A stretch of DNA of 62,400 nucleotides, from NCBI GenBank assembly GCA_030374735.1, contig JASCIV010000049.1:1-62400 (forward strand), read 5' to 3'. The notes under the pieces are model-generated. The model ran no database searches and was not told where the DNA came from. It saw nothing but the letters and a program-made list of their open reading frames with translations. The DNA comes from Gracilaria caudata (Eukaryota; Rhodophyta; Florideophyceae; Gracilariales; Gracilariaceae). Shown here piece by piece: positions 21,076 through 30,709 of the stretch. The translations under genes and the position numbers were made by a program. Numbering within the stretch: position 1 is the first letter of the stretch; each line of letters begins with the position of its first letter.

Positions 21076-22295
21076 TTCTTGGACATTTGTATGTCCAGCT
21101 CTACTACGTGGCGGTTGAGTGCCTAAAAAGCAGAAATGATCAACATAGATTCAACATGAACTCCTACATCAGCCGCTATGTGGAAGAGTTCAACACCACG
21201 ATCTGGATTGACGGGCACACCGTCCTGACCCTCCAATAGAGCACTCCAAAGTGCAACACATGTTATAACTTGTGATGATGTTGTCGGATTTGTTTTCCCA
21301 AAGCTGAACTGCTAGTGGCACATTTACTGTAGCAAAACTTTAAACGAAGTTGTCTCTCCGCAGAAATGCAAAAAACTTCTGTAGCCCTTTTCTAATCATA
21401 TTTTGCTCGGTACCGTCGTACGTCTGGCAGAACGAGGTAACCCTCTAAAAAGCTCACATCTGGAAGCATGTGTAAAACGGCATCGCAAAACGAATCGGGA
21501 TTCTTCTTTGCATTTGTTCCACAACCGCATCGTAAGGTCTTCTTCTCTATGTAAGGCGATACAGGGTGAAGCGAGGGCACGTGGCCAGTGTGAAACTGCG
21601 CCAGCGTAACTTCAGCCTTTCGCGTCTCTCGTTCATTGTTTTCAACCGGGACGCAGCGTTGGAGAAGTGGCACATTCATTCACTCATACATAACACCACC
21701 TAAGAAGAAGTAGAAGAAGAACACAAACTCGTTTATTAGTGCGTAGTTCTTCGTTTGAAGTTTGAATAATCCATCTGGTGGATTATTCAAACTTCAAACG
21801 AAGAAGCACGACACTTAGTGTACTGTGTGGCGCCACACTCGTAGCGCATCTCAATTTGAACAAACCAGACATTCTTCTCTGTCATCGCCCGTGGGCGGAA
21901 CTTTACGGACACAGGCTGCAGGAGCTGCAGTGTGCTTGCGCCTGGTATTTTGCACAACCTGCCATGTTATTGGCTCGTACTGTACAGAGATAAAATGGTA
22001 TCCCTCGTTATCCCTTACTCCCGGAGTGTTTCCGTCGCTGCCAACTCTTGCCCCGGGCACAGACGGAAAGTCGCAGTCGGCACTCGCACTCAGGACGCGT
22101 ATGTATTCAGATCATCTGATGGCTTGCCCATTCTTGCAAGTGCGTCGTCGCCAACACTAGCACAACTATCCCACCACGTTGTCGCGCTTCTGCTCGAATT
22201 TTCTGCTTGAACGCACATTTTCATGAACGCGAAGCGTGCAAACATTCCAATCTCCAACCTGTAGTAGCCGGTGGTTGACGCCCCTTCGTCGCACA
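21076..22295. other. Intergenic region upstream of the TIR-NB-ARC-WD40 gene
   Basis: 1.2 kb with no supported gene. It contains a perfect inverted repeat (21747-21805, listed separately). The open frames are short and domain-free. The promoter of the receptor gene must lie here; no TATA box is convincing. Confidence 0.5.
21747..21805. repeat. Perfect 27-bp inverted repeat with 5-nt loop
   Basis: Arm 1 is 21747-21773 and arm 2 is 21779-21805, with the loop tctgg between. The arms are AT-rich and fully complementary. It could be a small-RNA hairpin, the remnant of a foldback element or a boundary structure. No known family is recognised. Confidence 0.9.
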
Positions 22296-25200
22296 ATGTC
22301 ACAAGATGCCTCCTCTTCGCACACTCCACGGTTTCGCATCTTTCTTAGCCACGCGGGAGAAGACAAGGAAACAATCGCGCGTCCGCTGTACCGTCGCCTT
22401 CGCGATCACGGCTTTTCTGTCTTCTTGGATGTGGAGTCCTTTTGTCTCGGTGAAAACAGCCCAAAAGTCATGGACGAAGCCATGCAAACCGCCCCTATCG
22501 GCATTTTTATCTTGAGTCCCGAGTTCATCGCCAAGTATTGGACCATGCGGGAACTTCTGGCATTTGTTGATCGCTATGACCGCGCAATAGACGCTAATGA
22601 GTCCCCTCCACTTCTTATATCTGTATTTTACCGTCTTAAGACGAGAGAGTGCCGCGATTCGAAAATCTTCGACACCTACAGCAGCCTCTTTTATAAGAAC
22701 TGGCTGTTCAAACGTGCAATGGAGGGTGATATCTCGCTCAAAGATGTTGCACACGCTCTGGACAAGGCCGCAACCCTGTGGAGCATCGAGAACAATTGCG
22801 GCGCAGATAACTCCACCCGTCCGGAGATGGCCGCCAGCAGAGAATCCTTTGTTGAAATGGTGCTGGACAAGATTTTGAAACACCTTGGAATTCAAAGACG
22901 TAAACCCGTGAATGAGCGTAAGACAAATGTTGATGCCCAACTTGAACAGCAACATGAGTACAGGGCGTGCAGTAATGTGCCACGAAACCCAGACAGATTG
23001 ACTTTGAACTATGGGACGCCCACAACTTGTGAAGGGAAACTGAAGGCTTCAGTGTTGTGTCGAAGCAGGAGTCGTATTGTCGCTGCATTAGCTACTGGAA
23101 AAGGGGGAGTTGGGAAAACGTGTGCTTTAAGGGGACTTGCTGAGGATTCTGAAATCAAAGAGAAGTTTTCCGGAGGCATACTGTATATTCAACTTGGGAA
23201 CGATGCTGACACATCCCATTTAATGCAGGGAATCGCGAAGATTGTTAATCGCACTGGAGGTTCGAAACTCAGCAAAGAGATAAACGCGGCTGATAGTCTT
23301 AGAGAGGCATGCGAGAAGGCTTCCGACTGGTTTGAACCACACCGGTGCTTGTTTCTGATAGACGACGTATGGAACGTGAATGGAGTTGACTCAAACGTAT
23401 TAACTACTCTTGAGCTTATGGTGAACACGAACAGCAGGATGGTATACACTACGCGAGACCAGTATTTTTTACGAAGGGTTGATGAGGTAATTGAGTTCAA
23501 AGAAAAGGAGACCTTTAGCGAGTTGTCGCGGCAAATGTTGATGAGTCATGCTGGCTTCGAACAGGATACCGCACTGGACGGCAAGAACATGGACGCACTT
23601 GAGAAGTTTCTTAAATTATGCCAGGGACTCCCGCTTGGGTTTGGTATTGTGGGGAGCTCTGTACGACTATATTCATTTCAATGCTCGCGCAAGCAAGACG
23701 CATGGTCAGAATTTCACAACCACATTCTATCGAAACGAAAAGATGTGATGGATACCGAGGCCGAAGAATATGGTAAACTGCCAAAGATTGTGGATCTGTC
23801 TCTTCAAGTTCTGAAGAAGAGGAATGTGTATGGAAAGTTTGAGGAGTGCTTTCGGGCATTGTGTGTGCTTAAAAAGCAACAATCGGTTCCTGGGCAGATG
23901 CTGCAGAAGCTGTGGAATTTGGACAAAGTAGAAGAAACCGAGGATCTTGTGGAGTCGTTTGCCGGTGTTTCAATTGTACAAATGACGAGAAAGGATGGCT
24001 CGGTATTTGTTACGCTGCACGACTTAATTCTAGATATCGCTACTCGCAAAGCCACGGAAGAAAACGAGACGCAGAAGTTCTTTCGCACACTTGTCCACAA
24101 CTATGTTTCACATGGTCAACGAAAGGAGAGAAATGATGCGTTGATATCTGCAAAGAAAAATGATGACCATTCAGTGCACCATGACAGTGTGGTGAACGAG
24201 ATTGGGGCCCATAAACGATCTCAGGGACATTGGTTGTATCGAACACAGAGTCGCAAACGCTTTCGATCTGGTGAAAGTACTGCTGCCAAGGTTAATATGT
24301 CAACTGGACAACAAGAAGCAAATGTTCAACCGAACATCGCCGAAAAACAAACGGCGCGCACACGGGAACCAGCCCCCGAAACTGAGAGAATGGCTGAAGG
24401 GGAAGTCGTAGTAAGAATGAACGAGCAACGTGCTTCAAGCCTGGCGTGGTGCCATGAGTGGTGGTTTGCTGAAGATGATGGGTACATACACAGCAATATA
24501 TGCAGAATACTTGGGCGCGCGGGACATGTTGAAGAACTGCTGTGGCTATTGTGCCAACCGCAGTGGGTTGTGACGCGACTGGTGAAGGACGGAATTCTTT
24601 GTGTGGAACGAGATATGGAGCATGGGAAAGCAATAGGCGAAGACAATGCTTCTGAGTACGCAGATCGAAAGGAGCATTTGGAAATGATCGAAAAGGCTGC
24701 CAGGCTGAGCGCAGTTTTTGTGAGCAGCAACCCCCGCATAGAGGAGGCTTGGTTTCAATTGCACGGACGGTTGCTGTGGCACGCCACGCAGAGCAAGCTG
24801 ACAAGCGATTTCGTAACGAAGATGGAAAGGGATGCTCCGAAACCTTGGCTCAAAGCGTCTGTTGGGCTGTTGGAACAGGCGCGCGGTGGCGCACCGGAAG
24901 TTGTCCACGGCGCCGGTGAAGTGCTTTGTATGCGTGTGGAGAAGGACGTAGTATGGGTTTTGTGGACTTCTCTGAGGGCGCTGCATGTGAGTAGGTATGA
25001 CCGAACACAAGGTCAACACAAACATGAACAACTTGGGGAGGAGGCAGATGAGAGGGTGTATCTAATCGATATTGCTTCGTTCTTACCTGACGGGCGCAGC
25101 GTTGTTACCACTGGGTTTTATTCTGACACTATTTGGGTGTGGAACAGGGAAGCTAGCGCGTGCGAGCAATTTGTTGAGCACAATTGTGAGAATCATGATG

Positions 25201-26669
25201 GCTTCATCGGTTTTTGTGCGGAGGGGACCCGAGTTGCGTGCAGCATAACAGATCACTCCATTAGACTCTGGGATACGTTGAGCGGCGAAGCAGCTGGGCC
25301 ATTACTCCAAGGTCACACAGAAAGGGTGGGCTGTATTGCAATGAGCGCGGACGGCTCTCGCATCGTGTCAGGGTCTTCGGACAAGACGTTGCGTGTGTGG
25401 GACGCAAAGAAGGGCATTCCCGTCGGGCAGCCGTTGGTAGGTCACAGCGAGGCGGTGTATTGCGTGGCAGTGAACGCAAACGGCACTCGTATTGTGTCAG
25501 GGTCGTACGACAAGACTGTGCGCGTGTGGGACTGTCAAAGTGGCAACCCCATATGGCAGCCGCTGCAAGGTCACACAGACCTAGTGAGCTGCGTAGCAGT
25601 GAGCACGGACGGCACTACCATCGTGTCCGGGTCGTATGACAAGACGGTACGAGTGTGGGATGCACAGCGTGGCATCGCCGTCGGGCAGCCGCTCGAAGGT
25701 CACACAGACAGAGTGAGATGCGTGGCAGTGAGCGCCGACGGCAGTTGGATATTGTCAGGGTCTGGCGATAAGACTTTGCGTGTGTGGGACGCACAAGGCG
25801 GAAACCTCGTTGGGCGGCCGCTAACAAATGACACAGTTAGGGTAGAGTGCGCGGCAATGTTTGCCGACGGCACTCGCATTGTGTCAGGGTCGGACGACAA
25901 CATGGTGCGTGTTTGGGAGGCCCAAAGCGGTAACGCCGTGGGGCCGCCGCTCCAAGGTCACACAGATGCGGTGATGTGTGTGGCAGTGAGCGCGGACGGC
26001 TCCCGCATCGCGTCAGGATCGCGGGACTGGACAGTGCGTGTGTGGGACGCACAAAGCGGCGAAGCTGTCGGACAGCCACTCCAAGGTCACACAAGCTGGG
26101 TGACGTGCGTGGTAGTTAGCACCGATGGCACTCGCATCGTGTCGGGGTCTAGCGACAAGACGGTGCGTGTGTGGGACACGCGGAGTGGCAAAACCGTCGG
26201 GCAGCCACTCAGAGGTCACGCAGACTGGGTGATACTTTTGGCAGTTAGCGCCGACGGCACTCGCATTGTGTCCGGGACGCAAGATCATGTGGTGCGTTTG
26301 TGGGACGCTCGAAGTGGCAACCTTGTGGGGCAGCCGCTTCGAGGCGATAATTTTGTGTACGCTGAGGACGTGGTAGTGAGCGCGGACGGCTCTAACATCG
26401 TGTGGGTTGGAGAATGTGAGCCTGAGCAGCGGTTCTGTGCGTCTGACGAGTATTTGGTCACGTCAGCCGATGCGGCGTGGGAGCGCACCAGGGATCCGTT
26501 CGCGCTTACGTGGTCCACATACGCAAGTTGGGCAGTACCGGAGGTGCGCCACAGCGCCGAGGACGGCTCTTGGGTGGTGCTTGGCACCTGCGAACGAGGT
26601 CTGCTGAATCTTGGTGACTGCGATACCTATTTTGACGAGTTCTTTAGATCGTGCCGAATTGTGAGGTGA
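22296..26669 (+). CDS. TIR-NB-ARC-WD40 receptor (NLR-like STAND ATPase)
   Basis: 1457 residues in one exon. The frame opens 20 codons earlier, but the ATG at 22296 precedes the TIR domain directly. TIR covers about 12-150: RIFLSHAGEDKE, then SPEFIAKYWTMREL, whose glutamate (E86) sits where the NADase catalytic glutamate lies in plant TIR domains. NB-ARC covers about 255-600: P-loop GKGGVGKT (268-275), Walker B LFLIDDVW (about 355), RNBS-B-like RMVYTTRD, GLPL motif CQGLPLGFG, and LHD (about 573) in place of MHD. A helical linker with a basic patch follows. The C-terminal propeller (about 940-1370) contains eight exact-length 43-residue WD40 repeats. By family analogy, a ligand on the WD40 surface would switch NB-ARC and activate TIR. 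The immune or cell-death role is inference. It is flanked by direct repeats. Confidence 0.93.
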   Translation: MSQDASSSHTPRFRIFLSHAGEDKETIARPLYRRLRDHGFSVFLDVESFCLGENSPKVMDEAMQTAPIGIFILSPEFIAKYWTMRELLAFVDRYDRAIDANESPPLLISVFYRLKTRECRDSKIFDTYSSLFYKNWLFKRAMEGDISLKDVAHALDKAATLWSIENNCGADNSTRPEMAASRESFVEMVLDKILKHLGIQRRKPVNERKTNVDAQLEQQHEYRACSNVPRNPDRLTLNYGTPTTCEGKLKASVLCRSRSRIVAALATGKGGVGKTCALRGLAEDSEIKEKFSGGILYIQLGNDADTSHLMQGIAKIVNRTGGSKLSKEINAADSLREACEKASDWFEPHRCLFLIDDVWNVNGVDSNVLTTLELMVNTNSRMVYTTRDQYFLRRVDEVIEFKEKETFSELSRQMLMSHAGFEQDTALDGKNMDALEKFLKLCQGLPLGFGIVGSSVRLYSFQCSRKQDAWSEFHNHILSKRKDVMDTEAEEYGKLPKIVDLSLQVLKKRNVYGKFEECFRALCVLKKQQSVPGQMLQKLWNLDKVEETEDLVESFAGVSIVQMTRKDGSVFVTLHDLILDIATRKATEENETQKFFRTLVHNYVSHGQRKERNDALISAKKNDDHSVHHDSVVNEIGAHKRSQGHWLYRTQSRKRFRSGESTAAKVNMSTGQQEANVQPNIAEKQTARTREPAPETERMAEGEVVVRMNEQRASSLAWCHEWWFAEDDGYIHSNICRILGRAGHVEELLWLLCQPQWVVTRLVKDGILCVERDMEHGKAIGEDNASEYADRKEHLEMIEKAARLSAVFVSSNPRIEEAWFQLHGRLLWHATQSKLTSDFVTKMERDAPKPWLKASVGLLEQARGGAPEVVHGAGEVLCMRVEKDVVWVLWTSLRALHVSRYDRTQGQHKHEQLGEEADERVYLIDIASFLPDGRSVVTTGFYSDTIWVWNREASACEQFVEHNCENHDGFIGFCAEGTRVACSITDHSIRLWDTLSGEAAGPLLQGHTERVGCIAMSADGSRIVSGSSDKTLRVWDAKKGIPVGQPLVGHSEAVYCVAVNANGTRIVSGSYDKTVRVWDCQSGNPIWQPLQGHTDLVSCVAVSTDGTTIVSGSYDKTVRVWDAQRGIAVGQPLEGHTDRVRCVAVSADGSWILSGSGDKTLRVWDAQGGNLVGRPLTNDTVRVECAAMFADGTRIVSGSDDNMVRVWEAQSGNAVGPPLQGHTDAVMCVAVSADGSRIASGSRDWTVRVWDAQSGEAVGQPLQGHTSWVTCVVVSTDGTRIVSGSSDKTVRVWDTRSGKTVGQPLRGHADWVILLAVSADGTRIVSGTQDHVVRLWDARSGNLVGQPLRGDNFVYAEDVVVSADGSNIVWVGECEPEQRFCASDEYLVTSADAAWERTRDPFALTWSTYASWAVPEVRHSAEDGSWVVLGTCERGLLNLGDCDTYFDEFFRSCRIVR
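25308..26339 (+). repeat. Eight tandem 129-bp units coding near-identical WD40 repeats
   Basis: 1032 bp is exactly eight units of 129 bp (43 residues), with no indel between units. Each unit runs from the GH dipeptide through SADGTRIVSGS, DKTVRVWDA and the GQPL turn. Differences concentrate at positions after GHT, after SGS and in the DAQSG strand, where propeller surface residues are expected. Weaker repeats precede and follow the array. Confidence 0.92.
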
Positions 26670-26702
26670 CGCAGGAGAAACTCACGGACCGTAGCCTTAT
26701 CG

Positions 26703-27152
26703 TTCGAAACGAAGACTTGGAATCTGTGCTACCCTTGTAAAGCAGGTATGAGGGCTTCATTCGGAAGCGGATGGAATCGGCAGAACGAACGGACGTGCAT
26801 GTTGATTATCTCTTCGGATACACATTGGAGAAACTGGTTGGACACAGCCTTCACGCAGTTGAATAGCACATTTCCGAGAAATTTGCGCTGTTAGGTCGCG
26901 TTTCACGTGACTGCTCTTTACCTCCGCGCCCGATTCGCGTTGTCCCCAGGAGGAGAGCGCTGCGGAGATTTAGAGGACTTTAAGGATAGCCCACACAAAG
27001 CCCTTTACATATTTCTGACCAATTGTCAAATCTCGATCTGCTCAGCAAGCTAAGCATGTTGTTCAAAGCCCTGAAAATCTTCTCTGATTCCTTCTACTAA
27101 AGCTGCTAACAAACGACGCTGGATTCTTGGTTGTCTTCCGCATCTTTTCGCT
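26703..27152. repeat. Diverged direct repeat, copy 2 (just after the TIR-NB-ARC gene)
   Basis: Partner of 20590-21075. It begins about 34 bp after the receptor stop codon and ends near ttccgcatcttttcgctt. It probably includes the receptor's 3' UTR. Confidence 0.75.
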
Positions 27153-27357
27153 TCATTCTTCTGCTTCGTTTCCGTGTGGAGAGATTTTGGAAGGTCGACA
27201 TCCGAGTCAACTGTGTTGACGAGCGCAAAGACCTTCGGCCGACATAATATGTTGCACATGCATACACTCTGCTGCACTGCGGCTGCAATGAAGACCTTTG
27301 GCGGACTTGTGCATGTTACTACCCTTGGGTACGTGTACAACGACGAGTTGTGCGCGT

Positions 27358-27603
27358 TCATGCCATAAACTTCGTAAGCAGGACAATAGCTTCGAAAGGA
27401 GCAAGAGTGGAACAGGCAGAATCGTCAGTGACGAAATGCTCACGCAGACCGAGAACACCTAAGAGATCTAACGCTTTCTTAAGAGCAGCTACATCGTAGC
27501 TCAATGTGCGTAACGCGGCTACAGATGTGTAATTGGTAGCTATGTTATTTAAGAAGGCGTTATAGGTTGTTGGGGGGTCCTTAGCAGACCCCACACGATA
27601 CAA
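27358..27603 (-). pseudogene. Possible decayed PIF/Harbinger-type transposase fragment
   Basis: An 81-codon open frame on the minus strand has protein-like composition (AALKKALDLLGVLGLREHFV, then LAPFEAIVLLTKFMA before a stop). The pattern 'helix, LG-hydrophobic, F/P-E-A-hydrophobic-LL' resembles the region just before the DDE domain of Harbinger-like transposases. No DDE domain follows. This is a weak, by-eye call; random open frame is the alternative. Confidence 0.3.
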
Positions 27604-28724
27604 GAAGATTAGCGTACGTGTCTCGCACTAAAGAAGGAAAAGAAGGACGGACGCATGGCTCCCGTCTGACATTAGCACTCACGTTGCGCGCTTGAGAGAA
27701 AGAGAGGGTGGCACCACCACCACGATCAAGTTGGACGCAGCTTGTTACACACAGAAATGTACAGTATGTATATCGGTTACTTCTGTTTTACTCTATAATC
27801 GAGTATTACCTTCGAACGTTGTTGTTGACGTGTTGCGCTGCGTGTTTCATCGGCTTACACCGCACGTAGGGAAATGATTTCACATTACATCTGTCGCGCT
27901 GTTGAGCCATAGACGTGTACTGTATCTTTCACGCAGCGCGCTGCACTCGGTACGTGGTGCAACGCCAACGGCAACGCCTCCGCGATACAGCTGCGGTTTA
28001 CCGGAAATCGGGGCGCTGCATGAATATGAGCGCCGAGGCACGTCACGCTCACACGCTTAGATGGTTGCATCATTCGCGCGACGAATGATTGATGGCGAGC
28101 GAACATGATTCGATACGGTAACAATTCGAGCGAGCCTTGATCAAGTTGATGCGCGTGCGATGGGTGTCATTTTGGGTGGCGCGAGCGGTGAGCGCTGCAC
28201 GGAGGAACATTACGTGGTGGCTGGTGCGCTTTTGTTTAAAGGAGTGCTCGCGTCATGCGATGATGTTGCGCATGTGTGCTCCGAGCAGCTCGCCTTCAAG
28301 CCGCGCACAACATGTCGGATCAACATCTGCATTCAATGCGCAGCCACGCTGTGTGCACGCTGCTGGGGCACGCTCACAAATAGCTCAACACAGTCACGTG
28401 TGCGCGCACTGGCAGCCACGCGCCGTGAGCAGAGATCTCCTCCACTCGCCGCGCCGATTCAGCCACCGTTGCAACGCGCCGCATCGCAACCGTCGCAAGC
28501 GCCGCCACGCTTCACGCCGCGTGTTGAGAAGCTTACGTGAAGCGCCTCGTCGTGCGCCAACGTTGTGTGTGATCATGCACCATTCAAACACTTCACGCCC
28601 GCTAAGCGAGCCCCACAAAACTCGCGCTCCACGCTTGTTCGTCGTGCGTGCTCTTCGTTCACACCGCCTCAATTCGGGCGGTGCGCGCCGCGAGGTGGTG
28701 GCGTGGAGCGCGCACTTGCCGCCG
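27604..28724. other. Intergenic region upstream of a secreted-protein gene
   Basis: Together with 26670-27357 this makes over 2 kb without a supported gene. From about 28140 the GC content rises and open frames appear on both strands (for example 28137-28802 +) but with no domain or signal. The last part is the promoter of the gene at 28847. Confidence 0.5.
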
Positions 28725-28732
28725 TATAAATA
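28725..28732 (+). promoter_or_regulatory. TATA box (TATAAATA)
   Basis: A consensus TATA element in a GC-rich setting, 115 bp before the ATG at 28847. Initiation would be expected near 28755, giving a 5' UTR of about 90 nt. Confidence 0.75.
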
Positions 28733-28846
28733 TGGCGTTGCTGAGCGATCGTACTCACAGTGTTCCCCCTTCACACTGTCTCCACACCTGTTTTTCTTTT
28801 AACCAACAACACCCTTTGGAAACACTAACATAACACCCAATACACG

Positions 28847-30358
28847 ATGAGAGTCGCCGCAAAACTCGTGCCCTTGGCGCTGTTCGTGGGCCTGTTCTCC
28901 CTTGCCCACGCCCGCAGCGGTTTTTATTCCGCGCTATGCGTCATCTTCATGGACAAATGTCCCACCGGCATGCAGATGGAATCCGACGGTTGCAAAGCCG
29001 TCAGCACGTTGCAGCAGGCCATGCAATGTCTTTCGTCCGCGTGCGCATATTGTAGCAGCGAGCGTTCCGCTCAGTTCCCCTGTCTCAACCCCGAGATCCG
29101 CAAGGTATGCGAGGACGGCGCTGTGCGGGGCTCCATTATGCTTTCCACACCCGCTGCAGCGATGGAGCTCACGGACAAATCTGGCGCGTCGACGGCGCCT
29201 ATGACGGGTGTGGAGCCCTCGCCCACGCCTATGATGGTGGCGGCAATGGAGCCGTCGCCCATGCCGATGGCCATGTCTGGTATGGACGCGTCGCCTGTGC
29301 CCATGGTACCGCCGCTGCCCATGGATGGAGTCGACATGGACATGATGCAGGACATGAATGGAATGCCGCTCATGCCGGTGGACATGATGAGCAGCGAGGA
29401 GCCTGTTGAACCGTCTCCGGATATGTTTGGTGAGTCGTCTCCGATGCCCGATATGATGCCCACGTACACACCGGAGTATACGCCCATGTTCACTCCGATG
29501 GTTACGCCGGTGTACACGCCGATGCCTGAGGATGGCTCTATGATGATGCCGCCGTCTACCATGCCGCCCATGACTGAGCCGGTCACTGAGCCGCCCATGA
29601 TGACTGAGCCGGTCACCGAGCCTCCCATGATGACTGAGCCGGTCACCGAGCCTCCCATGATGACTGAGCCGGTCACCGAGCCGCCCATGATGACTGAGCC
29701 GGTCACCGAGCCTCCCATGATGACTGAGCCGATCACCGAGCCCCCCATGACGGAGCCAGTCACCGAACCTCCTATGACCAGCACCATGTCCTCCGGCTGC
29801 ACCTACACCGGCACAGACATCGTAACCATCTCGCTAGCATCCGTCGCTCCAGCCGACGGATGGGTTCCCAAGACCCGCGCCGGAATGACCGGTCTCGTGT
29901 TCCGTCCGGACAGGAACCACGGCATTCTCCGACCGGGCGTAGAGGGAGAAATGTGCTTCTCCGTCAGACTGTCCGAGCCCGGAGACTACCATCTGACAGC
30001 CGTATCAGCCGCTCCGGACCGCACTGAGAACAACGACATGTGGATCAAGTCGTCCAAGCCACTCACGCTGATCCGAAAGGGCGCGGTGGTGAACGGAAAC
30101 ACCGACTGGTACAAGGGGTATCAGAACGCGGGCGGTAACACCATTGTGGACCATTTGAAGACTGTTGATAACAGAGGTCATGACTTTGTCATCACCAATG
30201 TGCGAGCGAATGAGATGTTCAATCTTTGCATGTCCGGAAGAAGCTACCGATATGAGGTGTACAAGATCATTGCGAAGAAGTGCGACAGTGGCAGATGCCT
30301 GGAGGGTGTTTCGCCGCGCGGCTCGCTCCTTGACTCTGCGCCGTCCAGCTGCTCGTAG
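28847..30358 (+). CDS. Secreted Met/Pro/Thr/Glu-repeat protein with cysteine-bearing end domains
   Basis: 503 residues. A signal peptide (MRVAAKLVPLALFVGLFSLA) is followed by a six- to eight-cysteine N-terminal domain (about 24-90: C-x7-C-x9-C, then ACAYC). A disordered Met/Pro-rich stretch comes next, then seven copies of a TEPPMMTEPV repeat (about 242-310). The C-terminal domain (about 318-480) looks like a beta-sandwich: GEMCFSVRLSEPGDYHLT, DMWIKSSKPLTLIRKG, DWYKGYQN and a late FNLCMSG. It recalls CBM6-type carbohydrate-binding modules, but I cannot name the family. A cell-wall or matrix role is inferred. It is convergent with another secreted-protein gene, and both have TATA boxes about 115 bp from the ATG. 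Strong TATA and GC-rich codons suggest high expression. Confidence 0.85.
   Translation: MRVAAKLVPLALFVGLFSLAHARSGFYSALCVIFMDKCPTGMQMESDGCKAVSTLQQAMQCLSSACAYCSSERSAQFPCLNPEIRKVCEDGAVRGSIMLSTPAAAMELTDKSGASTAPMTGVEPSPTPMMVAAMEPSPMPMAMSGMDASPVPMVPPLPMDGVDMDMMQDMNGMPLMPVDMMSSEEPVEPSPDMFGESSPMPDMMPTYTPEYTPMFTPMVTPVYTPMPEDGSMMMPPSTMPPMTEPVTEPPMMTEPVTEPPMMTEPVTEPPMMTEPVTEPPMMTEPVTEPPMMTEPITEPPMTEPVTEPPMTSTMSSGCTYTGTDIVTISLASVAPADGWVPKTRAGMTGLVFRPDRNHGILRPGVEGEMCFSVRLSEPGDYHLTAVSAAPDRTENNDMWIKSSKPLTLIRKGAVVNGNTDWYKGYQNAGGNTIVDHLKTVDNRGHDFVITNVRANEMFNLCMSGRSYRYEVYKIIAKKCDSGRCLEGVSPRGSLLDSAPSSCS
29570..29776 (+). repeat. 30-bp tandem repeat coding TEPVTEPPMM
   Basis: About seven near-identical 30-bp units, five almost perfect, lie inside the secreted-protein gene. 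The complementary strand is also open, giving a spurious Gly/Ser/Val repeat frame. Confidence 0.93.
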
Positions 30359-30709
30359 ATTGTAAATGACGTAGACTCAACCATGTAAATTCATCTTTAT
30401 AGACAACAACTGATTCCAGTTCATAAACTTTTTTCTATGTGCCGTCTCGGCGCATCCGTGGTTTAGGTACCTTTGTACCTCTGACCCAGCCATAGGACGC
30501 CGTCTACCACGGCTTCAGCACTTGACAATAAAAGCATCTACACTTTCTATCTCCTACAAGCAAATAAGCGAGCTATAAACCACTATGCGAAGAAAGAATG
30601 TCAAAACTTGCGTAGTTTAATGAGTTGTAATGTTGTAGTGGAAGAACAACGACGGTGCTGTTCCCGTTCATCAGCGATCACATTATTTTGTAGCTTGTCG
30701 AGTTCTTCT
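30359..30709. other. Intergenic region between two convergent genes
   Basis: 351 bp holding both 3' UTRs. A GC-rich stem-forming stretch (around 30438-30510, with ccgtggt and accacgg as outer arms) lies before the poly(A) signal. Nothing else is seen. Confidence 0.5.
30527..30532 (+). terminator. Poly(A) signal AATAAA
   Basis: A canonical AATAAA 169 bp after the stop codon of the secreted repeat protein, on its strand. Confidence 0.55.

Noticed and set aside
20590..27152. LTR retrotransposon bounded by the two direct repeats
   Set aside because: The gene inside is a receptor, not gag-pol. No primer-binding site, TG...CA ends or target duplication were seen, and copy 2 overlaps the receptor's 3' flank.
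28137..28802. 221-codon plus-strand frame upstream of the secreted gene
   Set aside because: It crosses the TATA box and the 5' UTR of the gene at 28847, has Arg/His-rich composition and no domain.
25308..29776. CRISPR-like arrays
   Set aside because: The regular repeats lie inside coding sequence, have no unique spacers, and the genome is eukaryotic.
29071..29802. 243-codon minus-strand frame rich in Gly, Ser, Val and Met
   Set aside because: It is the complement of the TEPPMM repeat of the secreted gene. The repeat keeps the opposite strand open; there is no domain or signal.
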